This document shows, in pieces, positions 9,250 to 17,762 of a stretch of 17,762 bases of DNA. Within the stretch, counting starts at the first letter, position 1; each line of letters begins with the position of its first letter. A program made the position numbers and the translations under genes. A model generated the notes under the pieces. That model was not told the DNA's origin, ran no database searches, and worked only from the letters and a program-made list of their open reading frames with translations. This DNA is from Cladophialophora immunda (Eukaryota; Ascomycota; Eurotiomycetes; Chaetothyriales; Herpotrichiellaceae), in assembly GCF_000835495.1 (NCBI RefSeq), contig NW_015622558.1:1-17762 (forward strand), written 5' to 3'.

Positions 9250-9981
9250 TGGCGAAAACGATTTCGATTAACAAAGTTCCGTCCCGAACCACAAGAAGTA
9301 AGGTATATCAAGGCAGACCTGGATTCAATTGTAATAAAAGGGACCTCTGCTTCACTCACCATAACTAAGAAAGATTAATAAACCCAAAGGACAGTTGTGA
9401 CGATTGGGACGGTCAAGGGCAGGCACCCGGGCATTGGTTGGCTCACCAGGGCCCCGCACTAGGCAGGTACCGTATGGGTGCTAGCGCAGCCTCGTGCTAG
9501 CTACCTCCCTCACATATATATAGTACTGCCCTCGCCAGCGAGTCTTCTTTCTCTCTCTCTTCAGTTTAGCCTCCTAGTAATTGAGCTGTCTACTCACCCT
9601 GCGTTTTGTACGAGCCGACACAAGAATTGCACTGATAGCCAACATGGGGCGCCACGTGTTCAAAGGCTAAATTGGAGCCCTTTTGTGGCTTGTATGCACC
9701 CGTAGTCGTGCAGCGCTGTTCTTCCATAAATTTCCTGGCGACTGGAGAATGAATGCTGGCTTCGACACTGCGGGATTCCTTGTGGTAAAGTATAGATGAC
9801 ATGCGATTCATTTCGGTGGGGGAACAGTTTTGGTCATTCAAATTGCTGGAACCACGTGCTACCGCCACAGCACCGCCACAGCCGCCAAAGCGCGTGCCGA
9901 GTCATACCCAGCATCCAAGTTGTGTCTGTTTTTGAGACCACGTAAAGCCAACTACAGTATCATGAACGCAGCTCCCTTGAG
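9250..9981. other. Intergenic region with possible promoter
   Basis: No supported gene. It is the divergent gap between the nuclease-like gene (minus) and the DUF7587-like gene (plus). It holds a TATA-like run, a CT-rich tract, two CACGTG cores (about 9655 and 9855), a direct repeat of gtgctagc (from about 9478 and 9494) and a tandem ccgccacagc (about 9861-9882). A minus-strand open frame (9868-9590) containing HVGYQCNSC was considered and not accepted. Confidence 0.4.
9513..9562 (+). promoter_or_regulatory. Candidate core promoter (TATA plus CT-tract)
   Basis: catatatatag at 9513-9523 is followed 18 nt later by a pyrimidine tract ending tctctctctcttcag (9541-9562). This is a layout often seen at fungal transcription starts. 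The next plus-strand gene starts at 9982, which would imply a 5' leader of about 420 nt. Confidence 0.35.
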
Positions 9982-10733
9982 ATGTCTCTCGAACAGGAAT
10001 TCCTTGACATGGAGGACTTGGTCTCAGCCTTTGAACAGCTGTCCTGCCTCGGAGCGGACTCTGCTGGCCTAGAGCGTCGTAAGCGCCAAAAAGAAGGTGA
10101 CGCGGATGGCTATGAAATCGCTATCGAAGAAGATAGTTCTGAAGATGACTTTAACGTAAGTCACCAGACCCGCATGCCTGAAACAAGCATTAATCCCCGC
10201 CTGGAGCTCTACCACGGATATAAGCAATATCCTACAAATGCCTTCGACCGCCCCATATTCTACAGAGTGATTGATGAGGAATCACCGACCCCGGCATCAG
10301 ATGGCGCTTTGCTACCCAGACTACAACCAGCACCGCAGAAGATCTCGCGACAACGCATGCAACAATATCTTCATCACCACGCGGATCGCTTTAGCCGCAA
10401 GCCTACACCTTTTATCTCCACGACGATAGACCTTCTACGTGCCTTTGATAGATCCATGGAAGGTAGGAGGTGGGAACTACACTGAGGCTATGCCCTACAT
10501 CAACATTGTGGGCTCATAAGAGATGTTAAGTACGAACGGAGGTACTAGTATGGGGTCGGGTGCCATCTGAAGCGATACTTGCACGGTGGACCTGGAAATC
10601 TCTGGATGAAAGTGGCATCTTCAAGGCCTTGCCCTCGCTTGACAAGGTGTCGCGTTGCAGGGGTGTGCAGGATCTCAGATCTATAGGGGCTGAGGATTCT
10701 GATAGACTCCTCGCATATTTATTTGCTTATTAA
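9982..10733 (+). pseudogene. DUF7587-like fungal protein, C-terminus out of frame
   Basis: The open part (ATG 9982 to TGA 10485, 167 aa) has an acidic, low-complexity N-terminus and then RPIFYRVIDEESPT (YRV at 94-96) and DRFSRKPTPFISTTIDLLRA (FIST at 144-147). This pair is typical of the fungal domain I know as DUF7587. The protein should go on. In other frames downstream one reads NYTEAMPYINIVGS (about 10470-10515) and then EVLVWGRVPSEAILARWTWK and SLDESGIFKALPSL, up to a TAA at 10731. A TAA at about 10525 and at least two frame changes separate these pieces. No intron of reasonable size joins them, so the gene looks broken after about residue 160. The YRV...FIS pattern loosely recalls R-S-E ADP-ribosyltransferase folds, which is inference only. 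It converges on the GRF gene, 107 nt away. Confidence 0.55.
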
Positions 10734-10840
10734 TTGTTCAATTCCAGATCACAAATAAATCATTCGGAATCGACCTGCTACGTCGCCAAGGGATAGGCAC
10801 ATCCGATTTTCTTGAACCTGCTAGAGCGAGACAAATTCTC

Positions 10841-11420
10841 TCATAATAACCAAGGCAGAAAGGGAACACGGTCAGGGACCGTATAGGTTCCAGCCTCCTC
10901 CCACGTCTGTCCGTTGAGAAATTCCGAGTAATAGTCACAAGCACCTGAAGCACAGGTCCAAAAGCCCATACCTTGTCTGCGACTTCCAACACCTGCCTTG
11001 TCTTGTCGACTTGGTATTCCACAATCACAATTCGGATTGCTAGGACTTATACCACGATCATCATCCCATGTTATCCAGCCCCTTTCATGGTCGGAGTGAG
11101 TGCGGCGTCCGGCACCTTTACAACGAACGCAGATGTAGTATGGCCTGCCTACATTGCCATTCAGGTTACCTGACATCACAGAGGACCGATATCGAGGTTT
11201 CCAGCTGCAGAAACGGCAGGTGGGAGGAGGAAGCGGGAAGCGAGGAATCAACGGTATCATCGAAGCAACGATTTCAGAAACCGGTATTGCTATGGTAGCA
11301 AGTTAATCGAGGCAGGTCCAGCGATTCTCGGGGACACGTAACTTACAGGCGAGCGTCCTTTGATGGGCTCCCAATGACTCGACAGTTACCATTTCCACGG
11401 CTCTTGCAGTATCTGCAGAG
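10841..11420 (-). CDS. GRF-type zinc-finger fungal protein
   Basis: A small zinc-binding protein of a fungal family. The last exon (11204-10841, TGA) encodes NGNVGRPYYICVRCKGAGRR, then ERGWITWDDDRG, NCDCGIPSRQDKAG, GFWTCASGACDYYSEF and a tail ending PWLL. CDC, FWTC and ACDYY supply the four cysteines of a zf-GRF finger, a fold that in other proteins binds single-stranded nucleic acid. The upstream exon (ending at 11347) encodes LCRYCKSRGNGNCRVIGSPS with another C-x2-C. An intron 11346-11205 (GTAAGT; long pyrimidine tract; CTGCAG) joins it in phase to give DARLWKPRYRSSVMSGN. The true start is not found: no ATG precedes CRYC in frame, so a further 5' exon or other start must exist. 11420 is therefore an approximate edge. 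No nuclear signal is evident. Confidence 0.6.
11205..11346 (-). other. Probable intron of GRF gene, with an alternative CRFC reading
   Basis: Donor GTAAGT (11346-11341) and acceptor CTGCAG (11210-11205), preceded by a long pyrimidine-rich tract. Read through in the frame of the last exon, the 3' part of this intron also encodes PPPTCRFCSW. That is a second C-x2-C just where the upstream exon would supply CRYC. It can be read as chance or as an alternative 5' end. Confidence 0.5.
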
Positions 11421-11577
11421 GAAGAAAATGAATTATGTTGATTGAAAAAAAGAAACCCGCTTCAGGACTAATTATTGCAGGGTGATCTCGCCAAGAAAGA
11501 GGGGGGAAAGTAAGAACATCTAGCCTTCGACACCACGCGATCTAATCACGTGACTGCATTCGTGATTTACAACATTG
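11421..11577. promoter_or_regulatory. Divergent promoter region with ATCACGTGAC
   Basis: About 150 nt separate the GRF gene (minus) and the DUF6604 gene (plus). ATCACGTGAC at 11545-11554, an E-box of the type bound by Cbf1-like bHLH factors in fungi, lies 23 nt before the DUF6604 ATG. On the minus strand this region may also hold the missing first exon of the GRF gene. No TATA box is clear. Confidence 0.4.
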
Positions 11578-13515
11578 ATGATGGCTGCATCAACTCCACC
11601 AGCTACAATCCCAAGTACTCTGTTTGATGTGTACCGGCAGTATAAGACCTCCACAGAAGTGGTGCTCAAGTGGCTGGGCGACAATGATGCCATCACATCG
11701 CGGTCAGGTGTCACTGTCAATCGATTGCAAAGTGCTGCGGAGAGCGTTTATGCCAACACTATCCAAGTACCAGAGGCGATCTATCGCGCATTTCGAGAGA
11801 GTGTTGCGAAGAGACGGAAGGTGACAAATTGGTTTATGTCCGCGGAGCTCAGCGCTGGGGGAGAGATGAGCCAAACCACACTCAATCATATTCGTTTCAC
11901 CGAGAAGTGAGTTATCGGTCGAGATCACTGAACTGGAGCATGATTGACTAAGTAAACAGGTTGGAAAAAGCATTCTTAACTCTATTCCCAAACGGAAAAG
12001 GAGTATGGTCTCGCAGGCCACTTGGCAAGGGTGAGAATGAAGCTGCCGCAAATGAGTCCCGCAGTCGCTTTGAGAGGTTAAGTGATCGGGTACTTGATCC
12101 GATCCAAGCTCCAAACATCGAAGAGGATGAACAGGCTGAAGAGGATGAAGAGGATGTAGAGGGGGCGCTGGGTCCGCCACCACCTGCCTCTGCAATGGAG
12201 GCTCTGGCGATATCGGAGACTTCAACACTTGGAGACGATCCGCTTACCTCACTCATACGGATCCATCTTTTGTTGCGAGTAAGTATATCCGACAAACACA
12301 CCACTACTGTACTTAAATTCTAATACCTTTTACATTCAGGAATTGGATTCTATCTGCGAGAAAGTCAAAATATATTCGGAACAAACCTCCGATGGAACTT
12401 TGCCACTTCCATTCGCTGCATGGCTTACAAACGCTGCTTACGAGGCTGCAAAGAGGTTGTGTGCGGAGTTGATTGACATTGATAAGGATGCCCAAGAACA
12501 TCAAGATGTCTACATCGGCGTTGTCAACCGGTTCGACATTGTCTTCACCTCATTCTCACCTGTCTCCAAGTTCAATGATTTTACGCAAGGACGTGGGATG
12601 ACATTTCCTTGGATAGCTATCGCTCATTTCAAACTTGAGTGGAAGGGGGAGCAACCCCCTCCCGCAAAAAGCGATTGGCAAGATCCTCTCAAGTGCATCT
12701 CCTCAACATACAAGGAGGAGGATGGCGTCTCGTTCAGCAAAGATTTGGACGCTTATAAGTTCATCCTTACTTCTATCGGACAGCTATTGAGGAAAGAAAA
12801 CTATGAAAGCCCGGAGTCAGGCTTCACCCCATCGGATATGAATCCGTTACTTTCCGATATCTCGGCTTTTCTAGAGAGTCCGAGCGAGAATCCCAACCTC
12901 AGCTTAGTTTTTGGTCTCCATCTGCTTCTCGAGGCATATCGAAGCTTTATCTGGAATACCAACGCCGCCACAAAAATCAATTGTCGTCTTCAAGCACTGC
13001 GTTTCGCAAAAGATATGAAAGAGATGGTACAAAAAGCATTGCCTCAGAGTGGTGACCCTATGGTTCGCAAAATACTGGTGGTGGATGCGTCATATTTGGA
13101 CGAATATCTTGCCGAGAACCGCTTTGATCTATACTATCAGTCTCCATGGACAGCAGGATTTCATATGTGTGAAATCCTCCATTATTCCATTGATGCAGGT
13201 TTACGGCTCTTCAATAGCGGAGGACGTGTCGGTGCAGTTCTGCATATCTACAACGCCCTCCGCCAATTGAAGTTTATTGCTGCCATCCCTCTGCTTGATG
13301 ATTTATGCGAGGTGTTTCGGCGAGAAATATTTCTTGGTTCACTCCCAACGGAGAATTTCAGCTCGCATTTCCGCCGTTTCCTGGGTGGCACTGTGCAATC
13401 AGAGGCGAGCCAGACATTAACGAAAATTTTATTGGATTTGGTGGTCCCCTGTATACTTCGAGAAGTGGACGACGACGTTCTCATCGCTCTGGTTCTGCGA
13501 GGCGCCACAGGTTAG
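11578..13515 (+). CDS. DUF6604-domain fungal protein, three exons
   Basis: A protein of 607 aa that reads cleanly after two introns are removed: 11907-11959 (GTGAGT...GACTAA...ACAG, 53 nt) and 12279-12339 (GTAAGT...TTCAG, 61 nt). Both keep the frame (TEK|LEKAFL and LLLR|ELDSICEK). ATG 11578 is chosen; 11581 is equally good. The N-terminus, LFDVYRQYKTSTEVVLKWL and then VPEAIYRAFRESVAKR, is the start of the DUF6604 domain. An acidic linker follows (about 164-177, EEDEQAEEDEEDVEG). The C-terminal half holds FDLYYQSPWTAGFHMCEIL, AGLRLFNSGGRVGAVLHIYN and ALRQLKFIAAIP, conserved in this family as I know it. Function unknown; mostly helical and presumably soluble. The stop after LVLRGATG is earlier than in some longer relatives. 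It shares a divergent upstream region with the GRF gene. Confidence 0.8.
11907..11959 (+). other. DUF6604 gene intron 1 (53 nt)
   Basis: GTGAGT donor, TTGACTAAG branch site 12 nt before the ACAG acceptor. It splits codon AA|G, and splicing removes an in-frame TGA. Confidence 0.8.
12279..12339 (+). other. DUF6604 gene intron 2 (61 nt)
   Basis: GTAAGT donor, a TTCTAATAC branch-like site and a TTTACATTCAG acceptor. It falls between codons (CGA|GAA) and joins two long open frames. Confidence 0.8.
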
Positions 13516-13843
13516 GAAATGACGCTTGAGCGACAAGAGAGCCAGTTCGTCCATGACGCGAGATTCGTTTTAACCTCTCAGCGTGAGTCTCCTCACTCCT
13601 GTCTGTGGCGATAACGTAGAGGTCTGACGTATCGTATACCACGGCGTAAGCTAGTCCAGGGCCTAGTCCTTCCCCTGGCTTCGTCGTTCCCTCTGGACGC
13701 CACAGTGCAACCAATTCCAGTTTCGTAACAGGGCCGGGGATGTTTCCTTACATTGCGGATTGTGTAAGTGGTGCCTAGATTCGACAATTATGCAGAGACT
13801 TACTTTTTCCATTCCGAGGCAAGGGCTATGTAGACGGCGAGAC

Positions 13844-14101
13844 TTACGCTATCTCTGCTGGCAGGCCTCGAAGATTCTCTACCACCTGTTCATCACGCCG
13901 TTCCCATCGGCCGAAGTAGGGTGGTCTCCGGAAAGAAATGTAAAGTCCCATCATATAAAACCCTTGCGCGTCTCGTACCAGCCAACAGAGTAGATTATTT
14001 GCCCTTAGGGAACTGGGAGGGGCCAACACAGTCCTTGTTACTGGCTCCGGTTTCAGACAGACCATCGACCCTTCTATGGGCATTTTCACCTGTACCGCCA
14101 T
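13844..14101 (-). CDS. Possible first exon of a small unknown gene
   Basis: An 85-codon frame from ATG 14101 (MAVQVKMPIEGSMVCLKPEP) through LLCWLVRDAQGFYMMGLYIS and FGRWERRDEQVVENLRGLPA. It ends at a TAA that is itself part of a GCGTAAGT sequence, so the stop could lie inside a splice donor. A 73-nt intron ending GAATCTAG (at about 13773) would join it to about 45 more codons (HHLHNPQCKETSPALLRNW). A different minus frame (13714-13481, VALWRPEGTTKPGEGLGPGL) also looks protein-like but does not splice in phase. I recognise no family. It would converge on the DUF6604 gene. Confidence 0.25.
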   Translation of the reverse strand: MAVQVKMPIEGSMVCLKPEPVTRTVLAPPSSLRANNLLCWLVRDAQGFYMMGLYISFRRPPYFGRWERRDEQVVENLRGLPAEIA

Positions 14102-14346
14102 TCTTGGGGCCACACTCTCGCCTTCTCAACGATAGGGTGAGGAAATACACACTCCCGCGCTAGTTGTTGCGTATGCCAGAATATTACATCAGAGCTTGAC
14201 ACTAACTAGAGGCACGGCGTGAAAGCAATCAAGCCCGACCTCGCGACGTAGATATTCAATAACCACCATTTGTCCGACTCTCGAAAAAGTCCGTTGGGCA
14301 GCAACGCTTTGCTATGGCCGCGCTAGTTGAAAAGAAGTGATCTGGA

Positions 14347-15225
14347 TCAGCGATTAGTCAAACAAAAAAATCGTCCGGTCAGATCGGAACGTGGCGGCAA
14401 GGTAATTGCGACGCAGACCCGCGTGACAGAGGTCGCAACGGTATCCTGCCAATAGCCGGGATTCTTACCGACCCATACCCTACTAACTCTCACCAGCGTC
14501 TTAGGTTGAGCTTGTTCACTGAGAATAAGTGTTATCAAGGCTGCACTGAACTTTGCTTTGAGTGAAATTGGTTGAGTAGGTATGTCTGATGGAGTATTAG
14601 TGTTTGTAACAGAGGTTCCCCGTCTGGGGACTGGGGGGAGGGTAACCCGTCGCCTCTCACTAATTTCCTTTGCTCGTTCCTGCGCCTCTTTCTGTTTACT
14701 CTCGTTTCGCGTCCTTTGTTGATCATACTGTGCTGTCTTTCCCTCTCGCTCTGCCCTGTGGCGCTTTCTCAGATTCTGGCGCTCGCAGTTCACGCGCTGT
14801 TCGAACTGTTCCATCTCCCTTTTTTCGACTTCTTCCAACTGCGATATTTTCGCGTTATACTCTTGTTCTAACCCATCCTTCTCTTTTCCTAACCACTCCA
14901 TCTCCACTAGCACTGTTGTTTCTTCATCGTCAAATGTTTGGGCGTCCGGGAGCACTTTGTTCACTCCATCGGGTCTTCCATCGGGTCTACATTGAGGGGA
15001 AGTCGATTTATTCACGCTTCGCGACGAATGTGGCCAGCTGGGCTTTGGTGGTCTTCCTCGCGCTCGTCGGGTTCTAGGTGGTGTGATCTGTCGGGTGTCG
15101 GTAGTGTCTTCGGGATCTGGTGGTAGCACCACAGGGTCAGACACCAGAGTATTAGGGACGGAAGGAGTAGAGGGAGATGGGGTGTTCGGTCCCACGTGCG
15201 TGAAACCGTGGTAAATCTGTGCCAT
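14347..15225 (-). CDS. AT-hook and coiled-coil protein
   Basis: A protein of 292 aa from ATG 15225 (MAQIYHGFTHVGPNTPSPST); the open frame runs 32 codons further upstream, but the CT-rich sequence there looks like a leader. It starts with a proline/serine/threonine-rich segment and an AT-hook RRARGRPPKP (residues 53-61, RGRP core), which binds the minor groove of AT-rich DNA in other proteins. A charged region (about 108-197: EKDGLEQEYNAKISQLEEVE, then KREMEQFEQRV and RKRHRAEREGK) is predicted coiled coil. The last part after about LILSEQAQPKTL is less convincing: a GGTGAG at about 14490 could be a splice donor, so the C-terminus is uncertain. Likely nuclear and possibly a chromatin or DNA-tethering protein (inference). 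A 12-bp tandem duplication (ccatcgggtctt, about 14967-14990) gives RPDGRPDG. Confidence 0.55.
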   Translation of the reverse strand: MAQIYHGFTHVGPNTPSPSTPSVPNTLVSDPVVLPPDPEDTTDTRQITPPRTRRARGRPPKPSWPHSSRSVNKSTSPQCRPDGRPDGVNKVLPDAQTFDDEETTVLVEMEWLGKEKDGLEQEYNAKISQLEEVEKREMEQFEQRVNCERQNLRKRHRAEREGKTAQYDQQRTRNESKQKEAQERAKEISERRRVTLPPVPRRGTSVTNTNTPSDIPTQPISLKAKFSAALITLILSEQAQPKTLVRVSRVWVGKNPGYWQDTVATSVTRVCVAITLPPRSDLTGRFFCLTNR

Positions 15226-15900
15226 GTCGATGGGTAAAGGAAGAAAAGTTCTCTCGTGGAGGGCAAAGGTGGGCGGCGGAGAATGGGTGAGGATGTGCGC
15301 AAAGCCTCTCTTAGATCTCACAGAATTGGTGCACTGTGTGGCTGTTGCGGTGTCCCAATCCTCTGGGTCGACTACTGCAAACGCGGGCCGTCACGCGCAG
15401 GCAAAATATCGCCGGAATTTGAGCAAAAAAGGCCCTAAAGACACTTCGATGCCCTCCGGCGACCCGTGGACCCCCCACTTGATTTATCCCCCTTTGCGCG
15501 CGGCGAATAATGACGAAGTGCTGCAGCGGGGAGGCGCGCCCCCTGGTAAGGCCCCCAACGTCGTATTATCCGCCTTTTTACTCAACGAAGTACAGAGAAA
15601 AAATTTTCCCATATGCCAAGGACGTTTGATACTTATACTTCGGCCGTCGCCAACGACTTGAGCGACGGTCCCTATAACGCGGGCCTCCGCCTCAAAGCCA
15701 GCGGTCATACTACTTTCCGCCCCCCAACTAGGGATATCGGTAGGAGGAGGAGATATAAAGTAGTAGGAGTTCTGTAGCGTACTATGAAAGAGTGTTTTCT
15801 TTTTCTTTCTCCCTTTCTTTTCCCCCACGCACAACGAACCATATAGAGAGAAGATGGGAGGATATCGTGGCAAGCCTCCTATACGGTATGCCGACAAGGA
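15226..15900. other. Upstream region of the AT-hook gene
   Basis: The first 100 nt, read on the minus strand, form a CT-rich leader-like tract. Further up are a GC-rich self-complementary stretch (ggggaggcgcgcccc, about 15528-15542) and purine/pyrimidine runs around 15790-15830. Open frames on both strands (15224-15661 plus, 15897-15484 minus) have no motif and I do not call them genes. Confidence 0.35.
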
Positions 15901-17640
15901 ACTCCTGTTTCGCGCGTAGCCCCAGGACAGTTTTCGATGAGGTAACTTGGGCGACTTAGATGACTTGGGGGTAGCAGTGCTCCGGACGGACCCTACTTTG
16001 AATCAATCGCCTTCCTGCCTCCCGCGATAAAGCCCACCTGCAGAGAGGCAAAAGGCTACCAAGTACGTTACGGAAACGTCACGTCCTTACTAATAATAAT
16101 CGAAGCTCTGAGTCAAAAGTTGTCGAGCGGGCCGAGTCACCTACTTATTTCAATCCTACGGGCGTTTCGGGTAATAGACTCCCGAGATCAACCCTGCTGT
16201 CATAAATGCTAATTACGGCGGGCGCCAGGTGGACGCGCAGAAAATGTTATCAAGATAGCAGTAATCTACTGGCCGCTGGGCACCCTATCCGAGACATCCT
16301 GTAACTTTCTCCTCTCTTTACAGCGAACGAAAATGGCCGCGGCGGCCAACGCTTGCCCTGGTGGGAAAGGGATTGGCCCTCCTTGTCGTCTGACTCTCCT
16401 CTTCCTGACCGACTTAAACACGTTTGACCGTTGATAATCGTTACACGGTACGGAGTACACGTCACGGCTTGCCAAGCCTTTTGTGACATCCGCTAGGCCA
16501 TCCTAGGCAGCGCTAGGTCAGCAACGCCCTACCCCTCCTCCCCAATGCGGTGGGATAAGGACGCCCAGGCGAGAGAGCGCGCTACCAATCATCGATCTCT
16601 GCTGCTAGGATCTCGCCTCCTGCCTTCGCGACCTCTGCCTATTGCAGGCGCGGCGTCCTTCCGCTTTATGTCCTCTCCTGCCGCTTCCTGCCGATGCGGA
16701 GAAGATCATTGGGATCAAGTGTGATGCTTTCCACATTCATCTGTACACAAGGAGACTATTGTTCAAGAGAATTGAGGGTGAGAGAAGCAGCTTAATCGGC
16801 TTATTGGAGAGCTGTTAGCCTGTAGGTAGCGGCTTTGATCTTGCACTCGCGATATTCCGTCCTGCGTCTAATTGCATCATTTCCCGTTAGGCTGAGTGAC
16901 GTGGCGCTGCATCCTTTCGATGGTAGGGGTGAGGTGACCTAGTCCGTGCCGCCCTTAGGTATCTCTCGTTGAATACGGTATTGGATTGTATTAAAGATTC
17001 TTATGGCTGAATGTATTGAACAATCGCCGTGTAAATCGATAATTGGCTGTTCATCGGCTCAAGCTATGTCTCTTTAGGAAAGACGGTTGCTTCGGTTCTT
17101 AGTTATTCCGTTGGAGAAACACTTTTTGGCTCTTCCTAGGATAGCCTAGCTGATCCCGGAAAAGGCTTAGCAGGCTGTGATGAGCCTACAAGTAGTGCCA
17201 AGGGCTGATTTTCAGCTTCGGGAGCGTGGCGCTGGGTGATTAGGGGTCTTATCGTACTACCCCTGGATCATTCCCTACTATTATAAAAAGCCTCCGTTGT
17301 GCTTTTGGTCGGCCATCGCCCGAGATAAGAGCCTTACTGTGGGGCACAACTGGCGCTGAGATGGGTTGAGTTTGTCGACAGTGCTCACTGCTCAGAAGTT
17401 CTAGAGTACACGATAGATTAGGTGGTTATTCCACAGGGCGACTGTTCCGCTTTCAACATATTGGACCTTCCACCAAAAGGTTATCTTACGATGGTCTTCC
17501 CTCGGAAAACGAGCAGGACAAAATCGAGCGACTGTGAAACACGGGACTATTGCAGAGGGAGTCCAAAGCATAGAAACATTAGGGCGTCTGTTGCGCCTGA
17601 GACAGTTGCCGTTTTACGTGAGCTTCAGGCGTTACCCGAT
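15901..17640. other. Long gene-free stretch
   Basis: About 1.7 kb without a convincing coding sequence or RNA gene. All open frames are under 80 codons and lack motifs. TGTGACATCCG at about 16482 resembles the start of some fungal retrotransposon LTRs and is followed by ctagg-type repeats (16493-16516), but I found no matching end. This may be old repeat sequence or a spacer. Confidence 0.4.
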
Positions 17641-17645
17641 TGCGC

Positions 17646-17704
17646 CTAGTGCCAGGAGGTCTTGCAACATGTCAGGACTCAGGAGAGGTCTTCCTGGCAC
17701 CTAG
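17646..17704. repeat. Short inverted repeat at the right edge
   Basis: ctagtgccagga (17646-17657) is inverted at tcctggcacctag (17692-17704) with one extra base. The repeat encloses about 34 nt. The sequence continues with a TATA-like gtatatagac (about 17711) to the window end. It could be the edge of an LTR or other repeat that is cut by the window. Confidence 0.35.
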
Positions 17705-17762
17705 CAATCTGTATATAGACGTTCAGACCTGGCCTGAGGACAGGCACAGGTAGACAGACCAA

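Noticed and set aside
9590..9868. Minus-strand frame with HVGYQCNSC, suggesting a ZZ-type zinc finger ending at a GGTGAGT donor
   Set aside because: The following residues do not give the second C-x2-C or the aromatic-basic core of a ZZ finger, and no downstream exon supplies them.
10153..10165. GTAAGT inside the DUF7587-like frame as a splice donor
   Set aside because: The reading frame continues open and conserved-looking through it, so no intron is needed there.
15484..15897. Minus-strand frame of 137 codons
   Set aside because: Low-complexity lysine run and no family pattern; it lies in the upstream region of the AT-hook gene.
16482..17640. A full LTR starting TGTGACATCCG
   Set aside because: I found no matching TGTCACA end, no second copy and no polymerase or integrase reading frame nearby.

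Overview
The window looks like an accessory stretch of a filamentous ascomycete genome. Genes lie on both strands, carry short GT-AG introns (about 40 to 142 nt, one with a CTAAC-type branch site) and belong to fungus-restricted families. There are no bacterial-style operons or Shine-Dalgarno sites, and I saw no rRNA, tRNA or CRISPR array. The genus cannot be fixed from the sequence; the gene families fit Pezizomycotina, perhaps Eurotiales.

Left third (1-6860): a decayed region. A Tc1/mariner-type transposase (DD34E) is broken by one frameshift at about 3150. Facing it on the minus strand is a fungal gene of about 480 codons (5290 to 3841) that I recognise as a conserved family without a known function; it is broken by two single-base frameshifts. 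Both sit between the arms of a diverged inverted duplication of about 0.75 kb (about 1888-2700 and 5450-6213), whose best blocks are 18-20 bp perfect matches.

Middle (6865-13515): a dense cluster of fungus-specific genes. A small kinase-fold protein (minus, two exons, full set of catalytic residues) follows a PD-(D/E)XK-type nuclease-like protein on the same strand. A striking AT-rich fold-back sequence (7934-8007) lies between them. Then come a DUF7587-like gene with a broken C-terminal part (plus), a GRF-type zinc-finger gene (minus), and an apparently intact three-exon DUF6604 gene of 607 aa (plus) that shares a short divergent promoter region with the zinc-finger gene. Nuclease-like, kinase, zinc-finger and unknown-function domains packed together resemble fungal genome-conflict or allorecognition neighbourhoods, but that function is inference.

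Right part (13516-17762): one doubtful small minus-strand gene (near 13844-14101), an AT-hook plus coiled-coil protein (minus, 15225 to 14347), and then about 2.4 kb without a convincing gene. A short inverted repeat near 17646-17704 may mark the edge of a repetitive element that runs off the window.

The best candidates for something new are the kinase plus nuclease-like pair with its intervening hairpin, the alternative zinc-knuckle exons of the GRF gene, and the inverted duplication around the transposase. Several genes are broken by single-base indels, some in short homopolymers, so base-calling error must be separated from real decay.
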